From: Mesostigma viride
Lineage: Eukaryota; Streptophyta; Mesostigmatophyceae; Mesostigmatales; Mesostigmataceae
Assembly (NCBI GenBank): GCA_009746045.1
Contig: RPFO01000078.1
Coordinates: 1,645,107-1,709,106, forward strand
Reading direction: 5' to 3'
Length of the DNA stretch: 64,000 nucleotides
How positions within the stretch are numbered: the first letter of the stretch is position 1; each line of letters begins with the position of its first letter. A program made the translations under genes and the position numbers. Of this stretch, positions 1 to 11,135 are shown piece after piece. Under the pieces are notes generated by a model. It searched no databases and was not told the DNA's origin. It saw only the letters and a list, made by a program, of their open reading frames with translations.

Positions 1-860
1 AGCAGGCCTCGGGTGACGCCACACTGCTCCGCTTGGCTTACGGCTGGCAGTGTCCTTTAGCGCCCCCTATCCTGTCTACCTATCCCGCTCACCCCAGCTA
101 TGGCTCACTGGCCAACGACGACCGGGTTCCTTCCCGAGTCTCGCCCACAATACGCACATCATCTTGACGAAACCAAACAGTTATCACTTCCGTCAACCAA
201 TCTCATGACAATTACTCATTGCAACCACTCTCGGGGCTGCTCCGGATTGTTCCACTATTAAACCCCTTGACGACAACACCAAGTTGTGAGGGAGAGTAAC
301 GAGCGAACACGACCACCATGGCCGCTGCTGTGCTCCTAAATACCTCCAAAAATCCCGGCATCCATGCGCTGTCGCATTTGCCAGCAAGCCGCCTGACGTG
401 CAGTTAGACTGCCAGCAAAATGCAGAGCAAATCTGTTCGACAGCCACGTGCGAGCCAACACACCGCACACTACGATCTGCGTATCTAGCTTTGTCAGATG
501 GACTGAACATCATTCCGTCTGGACAATACAAAGATTCATAACTGCCAAATGTCACGCACCGGAATATTGCGCAAGCCACCAAGGCTTTGCGCCCCAAAGT
601 CTTGCGCCCGAACCTAAGTCAGGTCACCTAAGACTGTCACTCTAGAAATTCAGGTCTTTCCGGCGCGGCGCTCCACACCGGCCCAAGGAACAAAGCCTGC
701 GGCCTACTGAATCGGAACCAACCAAACGTCGGACGTAACGATTCCGATTACGGCAATCGCGTAACTTCTTGAGTGCACGGACGTAAATGATCACGGACGT
801 GACACTCTTCCTGCGCTCCGCCTCCTCCATCTCCGCAGCTTAACTTTCTGCTGCTTCGCC
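1..860. repeat. 860-bp direct duplicate of 2444-3303
   Basis: The first 860 bases repeat 2444-3303 almost base for base, with only scattered single-base indels. Similarity decays over the last 30 bases, right before a run of Ns. In this copy the coding frame that matches the minus-strand gene at 3085-4322 acquires a stop. A duplication ending at a gap is typical of an unresolved overlap between contigs, so an assembly artefact is at least as likely as a genomic duplication. Confidence 0.9.
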
Positions 861-973
861 NNNNNNNNNNNNNNNNNNNNNNNNNNNNNNNNNNNNNNNN
901 NNNNNNNNNNNNNNNNNNNNNNNNNNNNNNNNNNNNNNNNNNNNNNNNNNNNNNNNNNNNNNNNNNNNNNNNN
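861..973. other. assembly gap (113 N)
   Basis: The sequence is an unbroken run of N. It falls inside the minus-strand coiled-coil gene region, so at least one exon may be hidden here. Confidence 0.99.
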
Positions 974-1009
974 ATGCACTATGAAGCGGCGAAAAAATTA
1001 TTAGCTCAC

Positions 1010-1754
1010 CCGCAATTTCTCCTCCCCACTCCCAACCTCGGCGTTCCCCTGAGACTCTGTCTCATCTCCCCCTTTCTTCCTCTGGATGCAGCAAGACAGA
1101 GGAAAGCATACTCGTTCAAAAAGTTTAGGGTCACTCTGCGAAATGACCCTCCATAAATTAATCACACATGCGAAGGAAACGGCAACTCAGAAATGAAGGA
1201 CAAATGAACAAAGAACAAAGGCGAAAAACACAGGATTACTTATCGCTCACCTCCGTTGTTGTCCCGCTCTTCTTGGGATCCTCTGACTTCTTTTCGTCTG
1301 CCCCCCGCTTCCTCTGAAATCAAAACAACAGGGAAAAGCATACTTGTTGGTTCAGGTTAGGGTCACTCTGCGAAATGACCCATTCATGGTCAGACGAGCT
1401 TAGCAGAGATAAGGAATAACGAATCCGTTAAAAAAAACACGCACACTAATAATGGGGGTAAAAACTGTTTCTCACCTGAGACGGCTCCGTACCCTCCTTC
1501 TCCGAGACCCCCGCGGTCTTCCCATCCACCTCCGTCGACTTTTCTGCAGCCTGCGCCTTCCTGCGCTCCTCCTCAAGTTTGGCTTGGTATTTCAGGCGTG
1601 CCGCCACACCCGCCTCCATCATCCTCTTCCCCTCCTCCTGCACCTTCCTCTTCGCCTTTGCCTCCTCGTCCTTCTTTTTCCTTTCCTCATTCGCCTTTCT
1701 CTCCTTTTCGTCCCGCTCCCACGACGCCCTCCTCTTGTCGCGTTTGCGTGCCAT
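1010..1754 (-). CDS. Lys/Glu-rich coiled-coil protein, three exons (partial)
   Basis: Three minus-strand exons can be read: 1754-1476, 1313-1251 and 1081-1010. Each ends in a good donor (CAG|GTGAGA, GAG|GTGAGC, CGG|GTGAGC) and the last two follow a clear acceptor. All junctions are phase 0 and join in frame. The product is dominated by Lys, Glu, Arg and Ala heptads (an ERRKAQAAEK-type helix), so a long charged coiled coil is predicted. I recognise no family. Both internal introns carry the same hairpin motif in the same orientation, about 45-60 nt before the acceptor. The ATG at 1754 is only the first Met in the open frame. The 5' end may join the gene at 3085-5564, and the 3' end runs into the assembly gap. 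Confidence 0.6.
1128..1149 (-). repeat. intronic hairpin motif, copy 1
   Basis: On the minus (sense) strand the arms GGGTCATTT and GAGTGACCC flank a CGCA loop and pair completely if two G-U wobbles are allowed. It lies in the intron 1082-1250, about 45 nt before the acceptor of the exon at 1081. Confidence 0.8.
1360..1381 (-). repeat. intronic hairpin motif, copy 2
   Basis: This copy is identical to copy 1 and has the same orientation. It sits in the intron 1314-1475, about 45 nt before the acceptor. The next ~35 nt (CCCTAA...GTATGCTTT) also resemble copy 1, so the two introns share a unit longer than the hairpin. Confidence 0.8.
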
Positions 1755-2443
1755 TATATCCTGGACTGATCATTACCGCTACTTGAATGCATCCACTATC
1801 AGCAGTAATCATTTTTGTGATATGCCACCTCACTATCAGCAGTAATCATTTTTGTGATATGCCACCTCCCCCCCCACTATTTAGCTCACAACAACGTGAG
1901 AGCAAAAAGTGAAAGAAAGGCATCTCACACTAAAGAAGGAAGCCCAAAGAGGGCGTCATTCCAGGCAGCAGCAAAAAAAAAATCCAGCTGCTCAAAGATG
2001 CTTTTCCAGGATCAGCAACAACCTTAACATGCATGCTTTTAAAGGCTTAGCAATAACCCCTTCGATGGCTTTTTACCGGGAAAAGCCTAACCTCTTCAGA
2101 TGCTTTTGAAGGCTAAGCAATAACCTTTTCCTTGTGCTTCCCTGGGTGAAGCAGGAGGAACATCCAGGCTGGCCGGACTGAACCCATCATGGGTTGTTCG
2201 CTCGTTAAAATCCTGTGAGATGCAGGTCACGGACATACTTGGCCGCCGACCTCATGACAGGCAATTCCGTAGCCAGCCAAGTGTAGAATAAAACCATGAT
2301 GCTTTATATATTTGGAAAGCAACCAAACCATTCACATTTAATTTCAAAAGACATCGACAAGAATACAAGTGTTGTCTAGTCGTATAATGTCGTACTTGTG
2401 CGTCACTGTCCAAATAAGGCTAAGCGGTTCTTGATAACCTAGC
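1755..2443. other. no gene recognised
   Basis: There is no convincing coding frame. The stretch holds a 37-bp tandem duplication around 1790-1866 (two copies of a unit ending TTTGTGATATGCCACCTC) and two loosely related AGGCTTAGCAATAACC segments near 2043 and 2110. Confidence 0.6.
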
Positions 2444-3084
2444 AGGCCTCGGGTGACGCCACACTGCTCCGCTTGGCTTACGGCTGGCAGTGTCCTTTAG
2501 CGCCCCCTATCCTGTCTACCTATCCCGCTCACCCCAGCTATGGCTCACTGGCCAACGACGACCGGGTTCCTTCCCGAGTCTCGCCCACAATACGCACATC
2601 ATCTTGACGAAACCAAACAGTTATCACTTCCGTCAACCAATCTCATGACAATTACTCATTGCAACCACTCTCGGGGGCTGCTCCGGATTGTTCCACTATT
2701 AAACCCCTTGACGACAACACCAAGTTGTGAGGGAGAGTAACGAGCGAACAACGACCACCATGGCCGCTGCTGTGCTCCTAAATACCTCCAAAAATCCCGG
2801 CATCCATGCGCTGTCGCATTTGCCAGCAAGCCGCCTGACGTGCAGTTAGACTGCCAGCAAAATGCAGAGCAAATCTGTTCGACAGCCACGTGCGAGCCAA
2901 CACACCGCACACTACGATCTGCGTATCTAGCTTTGTCAGATGGACTGAACATCATTCCGTCTGGACAATACAAAAGATTCATAACTGCCAAATGTCACGC
3001 ACCGGAATATTGCGCAAGCCACCAAGGCTTTGCGCCCCAAAGTCTTGCGCCCGAACCTAAGTCAGGTCACCTAAGACTGTCACT

Positions 3085-5564
3085 CTAGAAATTCAGGTCT
3101 TTCCGGCGCGGCGCTCCACACCGGCCCAAGGAACAAAGCCTGCGGCCTACTGAATCGGAACCAACCAAACGTCGGACGTAACGATTCCGATTACGGCAAT
3201 CGCGTAACTTCTTGAGTGCACGGACGTAAATGATCACGGACGTGACACTCTTCCTGCGCTCCGCCTCCTCCATCTCCGCAGCTTCAATTTCTGCCTGCTT
3301 CGCCTCTCGCTCTGCCCTTTCCTTCTTCACCCATTCCCTCTGCTCCCTTTCCAGGAGCTCCTGGGCGGCCTTCCGTTCCTTGTCCTTTTTCTCCAGATTC
3401 ACCAGATCTTCGGCGTGCTGCGTTGCCTGATCCAGATAAGAAGTCAGAAGTGCCATGCGGTCATTCCTTCTCTTTCTTTCCTCCTCCGGAAGATCCTCCA
3501 GTGGCCTTGGGTCTGCCTTGTCCCTGTCCTCCATGCTGATCAGGAGGTCAATGTTCTTCTGCAGATCACGCAGGAACCGCTCATGGTCATCCTCCTTCTC
3601 CTCCCATTCCGCTCTTGCTTTCTTTCTTGCCTGTGGGGAGCGGCTCCTCGGAGGTGAGTTTGACGACCGGCGCTTGGGTGGCGACCGGCGCTTGGGCGGA
3701 GACTTCCGACCTGGAGATTTTGCAGGCGACTTTTGCGGTGATCGGGACTTGGAGGTCGCCCCCTTCTTTGGAGGGGAGCTTTGGGGAGACGCGGGCTGCG
3801 AGCTGGGCTGTGAGGTCGACGCCTCGGGTAGGGACCTTGAAGGAGACCTGGGCGACGTGCTGACCTTCGAGGTCGAAGCCTCGTGGTGGGACCTTAGAGG
3901 TGACTTGGGCGGCGGGCTGCCCTGCTCAGACGCCTCGTGGTGGGCCCTTGGAGAAGACTTGGGCGGCGAGCTGGGCTTCGAGGTAACCACCTCGACGGGG
4001 GCGGACCTCGGCGAGTTTGAGGTCGACTTCCCGCGGACGGGGGACTCCTTGTTGATGGCGGGCCGCTGGGGAGACTGTGGAGACACAACGGAGCTGGACC
4101 CAGCCCCGGCAGCCTGTGCCTCAGGTGCGGGCCGCTGAGGAGACTGTGGAGACACAACGGAGCTGGACCCAGCCCCGGCAGCCTGTGCCTCAGGTGCGGG
4201 CCGCTTGGGAGATTTTGAGGCCGACGCCTCCACGGAGCTTGGCCCAGCCCCGGCAGCAAGCATTGTTGACAGAGGAGGAAACTCCTCTACGCCCTTGGGC
4301 GGAGAGGCGGGTGGCGTACTATAAGTTAGGTTAATATTGTGCGGAAACCTTTTTGCCACTTGGGCTTCTCAGGTTCCGCACAATATTACCGGCGATAACC
4401 ACTCGCCGGACACTCAAGTTCACACCGGTGTGAACTTGAGTGTCCGGCGAGTGGTTATCGCCGGTAATATTGTGCGGAACCTGAGAAGCCCAAGTGGCAA
4501 AAAGGTTTCCGCACAATATTAACCTAACTAAAACCTAGCCTCTTGGGGCGAGGACGAATCACTAGGCTCGGAACACCCGTATGCATGAATATGATCGAAT
4601 ATAAGCATCTCGTTGGTGCAAATATCGATATGAATATGATCGAATATGAGCATCTCCTTGGTGCGCATATGATTAGAGCCGGGTGCCAAATCGGAACGAA
4701 TTATTCCCCAAATAATCCGCTTCCGAGTGGATTCGAACCTGCGCCCCGCAAGGATCCAGGTCTTAGTTAGGTTAATATTGTGCGGAAACCTTTTGCCACT
4801 TGGGCTTCTCAGGTTCCGCACAATATTACCGGCGATAACCACTCGCCGGACACTCAAGTTCACACCGGTGTGAACTTGAGTGTCCGGCGAGTGGTTATCG
4901 CCGGTAATATTGTGCGGAACCTGAGAAGCCCAAGTGGCAAAAGGTTTCCGCACAATATTAACCTAACTAAAACCTAGCCTCTTGGGGCGAGGACGAATCA
5001 CTAGGCTCGGAACACCCGTATGCATGAATATGATCGAATATAAGCATCTCGTTGGTGCAAATATCGATATGAATATGATCGAATATGAGCATCTCCTTGG
5101 TGCGCATATGATTAGAGCCGGGTGCCAAATCGGAACGAATTATTCCCCAAATAATCCGCTTCCGAGTGGATTCGAACCTGCGCCCCGCAAGGATCCAGGT
5201 CTTAGTTAGGTTAATATTGTGCGGAAACCTTTTTGCCACTTGGGCTTCTCAGGTTCCGCACAATATTACCGGCGATAACCACTCGCCGGACACTCAAGTT
5301 CACACCGGTGTGAACTTGAGTGTCCGGCGAGTGGTTATCGCCGGTAATATTGTGCGGAACCTGAGAAGCCCAAGTGGCAAAAAGGTTTCCGCACAATATT
5401 AACCTAACTCTATACTTAGGAGACTCGCTCGTCGACTTGACCTTGTCGACATAGGTGGCCCTCTCCACCTCTTTTCCCTTCTGAAGCAAGGAGGCCCTCT
5501 CCTGCTCCTCCTTTTCCTTCTGAAGCTGAACTTCCCTCTCCTTCTCTTGTTCCTTCTGCCGCAA
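3085..5564 (-). CDS. SR-like, Pro/Ser-rich coiled-coil protein interrupted by a foldback insertion
   Basis: Minus-strand reading starts at 5564 or at the acceptor just upstream (TTTGCGGCAG), gives a Glu/Lys coiled coil, and meets a 1.1-kb insertion at 5409-4324. It resumes in the same frame (SESPKY, then STPPASPPKG) once the insertion and one copy of its CTATA duplication are removed. The long segment 4322-3085 has a Pro/Ser/Ala-rich part with a 63-bp tandem repeat (SPQSPQRPAPEAQ motif), an RS/KR-rich part with PPKRRSPPKRR as a likely nuclear signal, and a long Glu/Arg/Lys helix. The tail after ERRKS may be intron read-through. A nuclear RNA-related role is conceivable from composition only. 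I know no named family. The insertion either breaks the gene or is spliced out (see findings). Confidence 0.6.
4077..4202 (-). repeat. 63-bp tandem duplication inside the SR-like ORF
   Basis: Two adjacent in-frame copies of a 63-bp unit encode a Pro/Gln/Ala-rich peptide (SPQSPQRPAPEAQ...). They are nearly identical, so the duplication is recent. Confidence 0.85.
4324..5409. mobile_element. composite of three ~205-bp perfect palindromes with CTATA target duplication
   Basis: Three perfect inverted repeats lie at 4324-4529, 4765-4968 and 5204-5409. Each begins AGTTAGGTTAATATTGTG, ends with the complement, and is centred on ACCGGT. Two identical 235-bp spacers (4530-4764 and 4969-5203) separate them. 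The composite is bounded by CTATA at 4319-4323 and 5410-5414, so it behaves as a single insertion of a foldback or MITE-like element that was tandemly amplified. There is no coding capacity beyond reading through the palindromes. The spacers contain a GGTTCGAATCC box on the minus strand. Confidence 0.9.
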
Positions 5565-5625
5565 ATAAGGAAAAACAAATAGACCAATGTCGGATGAAGA
5601 AAGTGTAAATTCGCATCAGCGTGAG

Positions 5626-5647
5626 GGGTGGCGCTGCAGCGCTACCC
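5626..5647 (-). repeat. intronic hairpin motif, copy 3
   Basis: GGGTAGCGC-TGCA-GCGCCACCC on the minus strand pairs with one mismatch. It lies about 65 nt upstream of the acceptor of the minus-strand exon that begins near 5563. Both arms differ from copies 1 and 2, yet pairing is kept. Confidence 0.7.
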
Positions 5648-5722
5648 TAAGAAGAAACAAGGATGAAATCCCATTCAGGTTTGGGGAAAAAAAAATCGAA
5701 GATGTAACTGATGTCAGGGAAG

Positions 5723-6350
5723 GGGTTATTCTGTAGCGAGACCCTTCCGCAAAATAAGATATAAGAACCATGTTAAGGAACCAACAAAATATAGCATAAA
5801 ATATTTCATGGAAGGGTGACTCGGCAGCGCGACCTTCAAACAAATTGTGATTGATAAACGTATCTGGAATAGGTGACTCGGCAGCGCGACCTTACAACAA
5901 AATGTGATTGAATAACGTATCTTGGAAAGGTGACTCTGCAGCGCTACCCTACAAACAAAATGTTATTGAATAACGTATCTGGAAAGGGTGACTCTGCATC
6001 GCGACCCTACAACCAAAATGTGATTGAATAACGTATCTTGGAAAGGTGACTCTGCAGCGCGACCCTACAAACAAAATGTTATTGAATAACGTGTCTTGGA
6101 AAGGTGACTCTGCAGCGCGACCCTACAAACAAAATGTTATTGAATAACGTATCTTGGAAAGGTGACTCTGTAGCGCGACCCTACAAACAAAATGTTATTG
6201 AATAACGCATCTTGGAAAGGTGACTCTGCAGCGCGACCCTACAAACACTGAATGGAAGTTTGCATTGTGAGGGGGTCACTCTGCAGCGCGACCCTACAAA
6301 CAAAGACTGCGACATTGCGCAAGGGTAGGGGTCACTCTGCAGAGCGACCC
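5723..6350. repeat. ~58-bp tandem array built around the hairpin motif
   Basis: About eight units between 5815 and 6260 repeat at roughly 58 bp. Each contains GGTGACTCTGCAGCGCGACC followed by a TACAAACAAAATG...ATTGAATAACGTATC stretch. Diverged single motifs flank the array at 5723-5744, 6273-6294 and 6329-6350. No reading frame runs through it. Confidence 0.85.
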
Positions 6351-6388
6351 TACCCAAAAACAATACTGACCACTCCCCAAAAAAATCA

Positions 6389-8985
6389 CGCATGGATGGT
6401 GGTGGTGGGTGGCTGGCATGCATGGATGGTGGTGGTGGGTGGCTGGCATGCATGGATGGTGGTGGTGGGGTGCTGGCATGCATGGATGGTGGTGGTGGGT
6501 GGCTGGCACGCATGGATGGTGGTGGTGGGTGGCTGGCACGCATGGATGGTGGTGGTGGGTGGCTGGCATGCATGGATGATGGTGGTGGGTGGCTGGCATG
6601 CATGGATGGTGGTGGTGGGGTGCTGGCACGCATGGATGGTGGTGGTGGGGGGCTGGCACGCATGGATGATGGTGGTGGGTGGCTGGCATGCATGGATGGT
6701 GGTGGTGGGGTGCTGGCACGCATGGATGGTGGTGGTGGGGTGCTGGCACGCATGGATGATGGTGGTGGGTGGCTGGCATGCATGGATGGTGGTGGTGGGG
6801 TGCTGGCACGCATGGATGGTGGTGGTGGGGTGCTGGCATGCATGGATGGTGGTGGTGGGGTGCTGGCATGCATGGATGGTGGTGGTGGGGTGCTGGCATG
6901 CATGGATGGTGGTGGTGGGTGGCTGGCACGCATGGATGGTGGTGGTGGGTGGCTGGCATGCATGGATGATGGTGGTGGGTGGCTGGCATGCATGGATGGT
7001 GGTGGTGGGGTGCTGGCACGCATGGATGGTGGTGGTGGGGGGCTGGCACGCATGGATGATGGTGGTGGGTGGCTGGCATGCATGGATGGTGGTGGTGGGG
7101 TGCTGGCACGCATGGATGGTGGTGGTGGGGGCTGGCACGCATGGATGATGGTGGTGGGTGGCTGGCATGCATGGATGTTGGTGGTGGGGTGCTGGCACGC
7201 ATGGATGGTGGTGGTGGGGTGCTGGCATGCATGGATGGTGGTGGTGGGGTGCTGGCATGCATGGATGGTGGTGGTGGGGTGCTGGCATGCATGGATGGTG
7301 GTGGTGGGGTGCTGGCATGCATGGATGGTGGTGGTGGGGTGCTGGCACGCATGGATGATGGTGGTGGGGTGCTGGCATGCATGGATGGTGGTGGTGGGTG
7401 GCTGGCATGCATGGATGGTGGTGGTGGGTGGCTGGCACGCATGGATGGTGGTGGTGGGTGGCTGGCATGCATGGATGGTGGTGGTGGGGTGCTGGCATGC
7501 ATGGATGGTGGTGGTGGGGTGCTGGCACGCATGGATGATGGTGGTGGGTGGCTGGCATGCATGGATGGTGGTGGTGGGTGGCTGGCACGCATGGATGGTG
7601 GTGGTGGGGTGGTGGCACGCATGGATGGTGGTGGTGGGGTGCTGGCATGCATGGATGGTGGTGGTGGGTGGCTGGCATGCATGGATGGTGGTGGTGGGGT
7701 GCTGGCACGCATGGATGGTGGTGGTGGGGTGCTGGCACGCATGGATGGTGGTGGTGGGGTGCTGGCATGCATGGATGGTGGTGGTGGGTGGCTGGCACGC
7801 ATGGATGATGGTGGTGGGGTGCTGGCATGCATGGATGATGGTGGTGGGGTGCTGGCACGCATGGATGGTGGTGGTGGGGTGCTGGCATGCATGGATGGTG
7901 GTGGTGGGTGGCTGGCACGCATGGATGATGGTGGTGGGGTGCTGGCATGCATGGATGGTGGTGGTGGGGTGCTGGCACGCATGGATGGTGGTGGTGGGGT
8001 GCTGGCACGCATGGATGATGGTGGTGGGTGGCTGGCATGCATGGATGGTGGTGGTGGGGTGCTGGCACGCATGGATGGTGGTGGTGGGTGGCTGGCACGC
8101 ATGGATGATGGTGGTGGGGTGCTGGCATGCATGGATGGTGGTGGTGGGGTGCTGGCACGCATGGATGGTGGTGGTGGGTGGCTGGCATGCATGGATGGTG
8201 GTGGTGGGGTGCTGGCACGCATGGATGGTGGTGGTGGGTGGCTGGCACGCATGGATGATGGTGGTGGGGTGCTGGCATGCATGGATGATGGTGGTGGGGT
8301 GCTGGCATGCATGGATGGTGGTGGTGGGGTGCTGGCACGCATGGATGGTGGTGGTGGGTGGCTGGCACGCATGGATGATGGTGGTGGGTGGCTGGCATGC
8401 ATGGATGATGGTGGTGGGGTGCTGGCACGCATGGATGGTGGTGGTGGGTGGCTGGCACGCATGGATGATGGTGGTGGGGTGCTGGCATGCATGGATGGTG
8501 GTGGTGGGGTGCTGGCACGCATGGATGGTGGTGGTGGGGTGCTGGCATGCATGGATGGTGGTGGTGGGGGCTGGCACGCATGGATGATGGTGGTGGGGTG
8601 CTGGCACGCATGGATGGTGGTGGTGGGGTGCTGGCATGCATGGATGATGGTGGTGGGGTGCTGGCACGCATGGATGATGGTGGTGGGTGGCTGGCATGCA
8701 TGGATGGTGGTGGTGGGTGGCTGGCACGCATGGATGATGGTGGTGGGTGCTGGCATGCATGGATGGTGGTGGTGGGGTGCTGGCACGCATGGATGATGGT
8801 GGTGGGTGGCTGGCATGCATGGATGGTGGTGGTGGGGTGCTGGCACGCATGGATGGTGGTGGTGGGTGGCTGGCACGCATGGATGATGGTGGTGGGGTGC
8901 TGGCATGCATGGATGGTGGTGGTGGGTGGCTGGCACGCATGGATGATGGTGGTGGGGTGCTGGCATGCATGGATGGTGGTGGTGG
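6389..8985. repeat. 30-bp minisatellite, about 86 copies
   Basis: The unit is CATGGATGGTGGTGGTGGGT followed by GGCTGGCATG. Copies differ mainly at three sites: GGT or GAT, GGGTGG or GGGGTG, and CATG or CACG. Two or three 1-bp deletions shift the register (near 7131, 8568 and 8748). Because 30 is divisible by three and the unit has no stop, all frames stay open on both strands. The long His/Pro- and Trp/Gly-rich ORFs here are therefore products of the repeat and not evidence for a gene. Confidence 0.95.
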
Positions 8986-9265
8986 ACATATCGCTGGCTG
9001 AGGACCAACACGAAAAAAGAAGCCATATCGCTGGCTGAGGACCAACACGAAAAAAGAAAACATATCGCTGGCTGACGACCAACACGAAAAAAGAAAACAT
9101 ATCGCTGGCTGACGACCAACACGAAAAAAGAAAACATATCGCTGGCTGAGGACCAACACGAAAAAAGAAAACATTTAGCTGGCTTAGGACCAACACGAAA
9201 AAAGAAAACATTTAGCTGGCAGAGGACCAATACGAAAAAATACTCTGGTCGCTCGCTGAGGACCA
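8986..9265. repeat. 37-bp tandem array A
   Basis: About seven copies of a 37-bp unit (CATATCGCTGGCTGAGGACC, then AACACGAAAAAAGAAAA) directly follow the minisatellite and end about 40 bp before the PIF/Harbinger element. A second array of the same unit lies at 15964-16225. Confidence 0.9.
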
Positions 9266-9638
9266 ACTCTTAAACCGTTCTCGCGCCGTTTTCGTGGTAC
9301 CAGTTAGGCCCGGTCTATACGGACTTTTGATAAAACTGGCGGGAGAGAACGGACGGTGAGATCGATGGGGGTTTTGCATCAACGGTCCCCAAGCCTCGTC
9401 GTTTTTAACTAAAACGGGCCACTTTTAGTTAAATGCCATGCACCTCCAGAAGGGCCTGTTAAAATTTTATTCTCGCCAGGATCGCAAGATTAGAACAAAA
9501 AGGGCGGGAAAGTCAGAGGCCTGCCAGCAACGCCTGCCAGCGACGTGAGCGGAGCTCAACGCCCAAGGCAGCCATCGCCGCAACTTTCTCCGATTGCACA
9601 CCGATTTCGCCATATCACTCACGAACTAAGAAAAAAAA

Positions 9639-11052
9639 ATGTCTCTCCAGTCGCACCTGTTGCGAAAGTCAGTTGAGGACAAGATTGACAAGGAGGACAT
9701 AGAAGATTGGCAAGATTTGGCCATGATGTCTACACGTCCAGGAAAGCAGGCAAGGTACACTTCTCCGGGTGTGGTACATGTGTTCAGTCCCTACGTGAGT
9801 CGAGCCGGCTTGCCACGAGTGAAAAACGAAAAACGCAAGCGACTTAACCTTGCTATGCAGCTAGATGACATGACCGAAAGCGAGTTCAGGATGCGCTACA
9901 AGATTACCAAAGACAGGTTTCGGGCGGTTGCTGAGAGAATGCGGGAATGCGGCTTGGAACCAAACCATGTGAAGGCGGCAAACAGCAGTGGAACACCGGT
10001 TACCTGCGAAATGAAGCTCGGAGCGTTTCTGCGATGGGCTGCAGGTGGCAGGTAAATTTATTGCGTTCATCAATTAAGCACGCTACGGTCCATTCAGTAG
10101 GCATTTGGAAAGGACAGGTCAGGCGCATTGATACCCTGTTTATGCTGGTTGTAACGTGTGCAGGCACATCGACATCATGGACGTACATGGCCTCCACAAG
10201 GCGACTTTCTACAAAGCTGTCTGGGAAGTCGTGGATTTTATCAACGAGAACTATCACCTGGACTTCCCGACCACGGATGACGGAGGCGACTTGTCAAGTT
10301 TGGCAAACGGCTTCAACAGAACGACCAGAGGAGTTGTTGAAGGATGTGTTGGTGCCATCGATGGCATTGCCATCGAAATAGATAAGCCAGCACAGAGGGA
10401 TGTAGTCAATCCAATGCATTATTACAATCGCAAAGGGTTTTTTGCACTCGTTTTGGAAGCCGTCTGTGATTCCAATTGCAAGTTTTTGTATGGGTCGATG
10501 AAGTGCACAGGCAGTACCCATGATAGCACCGCCTTCCAATGTTCTTCTTTGTACAAGGCGTTAATAGAAAGGGGCTTGCCTGACGGTTTTTTTTTAGTTG
10601 GAGATGAAGCATACGTCATCAAGCCCTGGTTGATCACCCCTTATCCTGGAAGGGGTTTGCCTGTGCAAGAAGATGCCTGTAATTACTACATTTCCCTTTG
10701 CAGGCAGACCATAGAACGTGCGTTTGGGATTTTTGTCGCACGCTTTGGCATCCTTCATCGTGCATTAACGTGCCAGTTGAGGCATGCTTCACGGCTAATA
10801 GGTGCACTTATGCGTGTGCATAATTGGTGCATTGATGATAGGTTTATCCGAGCGGAGGTAGATCCCATCCTTGATCAAAGGAAGGGGGATTGGCCTTTGC
10901 CACATTTTCAAGATAGTTGTGCATTAGGCGGTGTGGGCGCTACTCAAAGGCGTGGCTATAAGGAGGATCGCATCACACGTGATGCCCTCCGTGATTCAAT
11001 AGCAGAAATGGGCTGGGTGCGTCCATCCCACTCTAAGTGGGGACGTACTTAG
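9639..11052 (+). CDS. PIF/Harbinger transposase (DDE_Tnp_4 type), two exons
   Basis: Exon 1 is 9639-10051 and exon 2 is 10164-11052. The 112-bp intron has GCAG|GTAAAT and GTGCAG|GCACAT borders and joins in frame to give about 433 aa. The nuclease core shows the family triad: Asp in GAIDGIAI (near residue 200), Asp in GDEAY (near 283) and Glu in TIERAFG (near 320), plus the GSTHDSTAF segment. The N-terminal third is a helical DNA-binding region (EFRMRYKITKDRFRAV) as in HARBI1-like proteins. With the Myb-like partner it should cut and paste the surrounding element at TTA/TAA sites in the nucleus. No stop or frameshift is visible, so it is probably functional or recently so. Confidence 0.9.
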
Positions 11053-11135
11053 CATAGCTAAGGATGTTTAATGTAATAAATACAATTATTCATCCAAGTT
11101 CAAGCAAGGTGGTGCATGAAAATGTTGAAAATGCA

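Noticed and set aside
4700-4764. tRNA 3' half in the palindrome spacer (permuted tRNA)
   Set aside because: The GGTTCGAATCC box is there, but the T stem mispairs and no matching acceptor or anticodon arm was found in the spacer.
4331-5402. Identical 61- to 90-codon frames on both strands
   Set aside because: They come from perfect palindromes, where both strands read the same, and have no start context or family match.
8986-9265. CRISPR array
   Set aside because: Units are tandem with no unique spacers, and the genome is eukaryotic. The same holds for the arrays at 5815-6260 and 15964-16225.
6181-9266. Very long open frames (up to 997 codons) rich in His, Pro, Thr or Trp, Gly, Asp on both strands
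   Set aside because: The 30-bp unit is a multiple of three and has no stop in any frame, so open frames follow automatically. Three overlapping frames are equally long.
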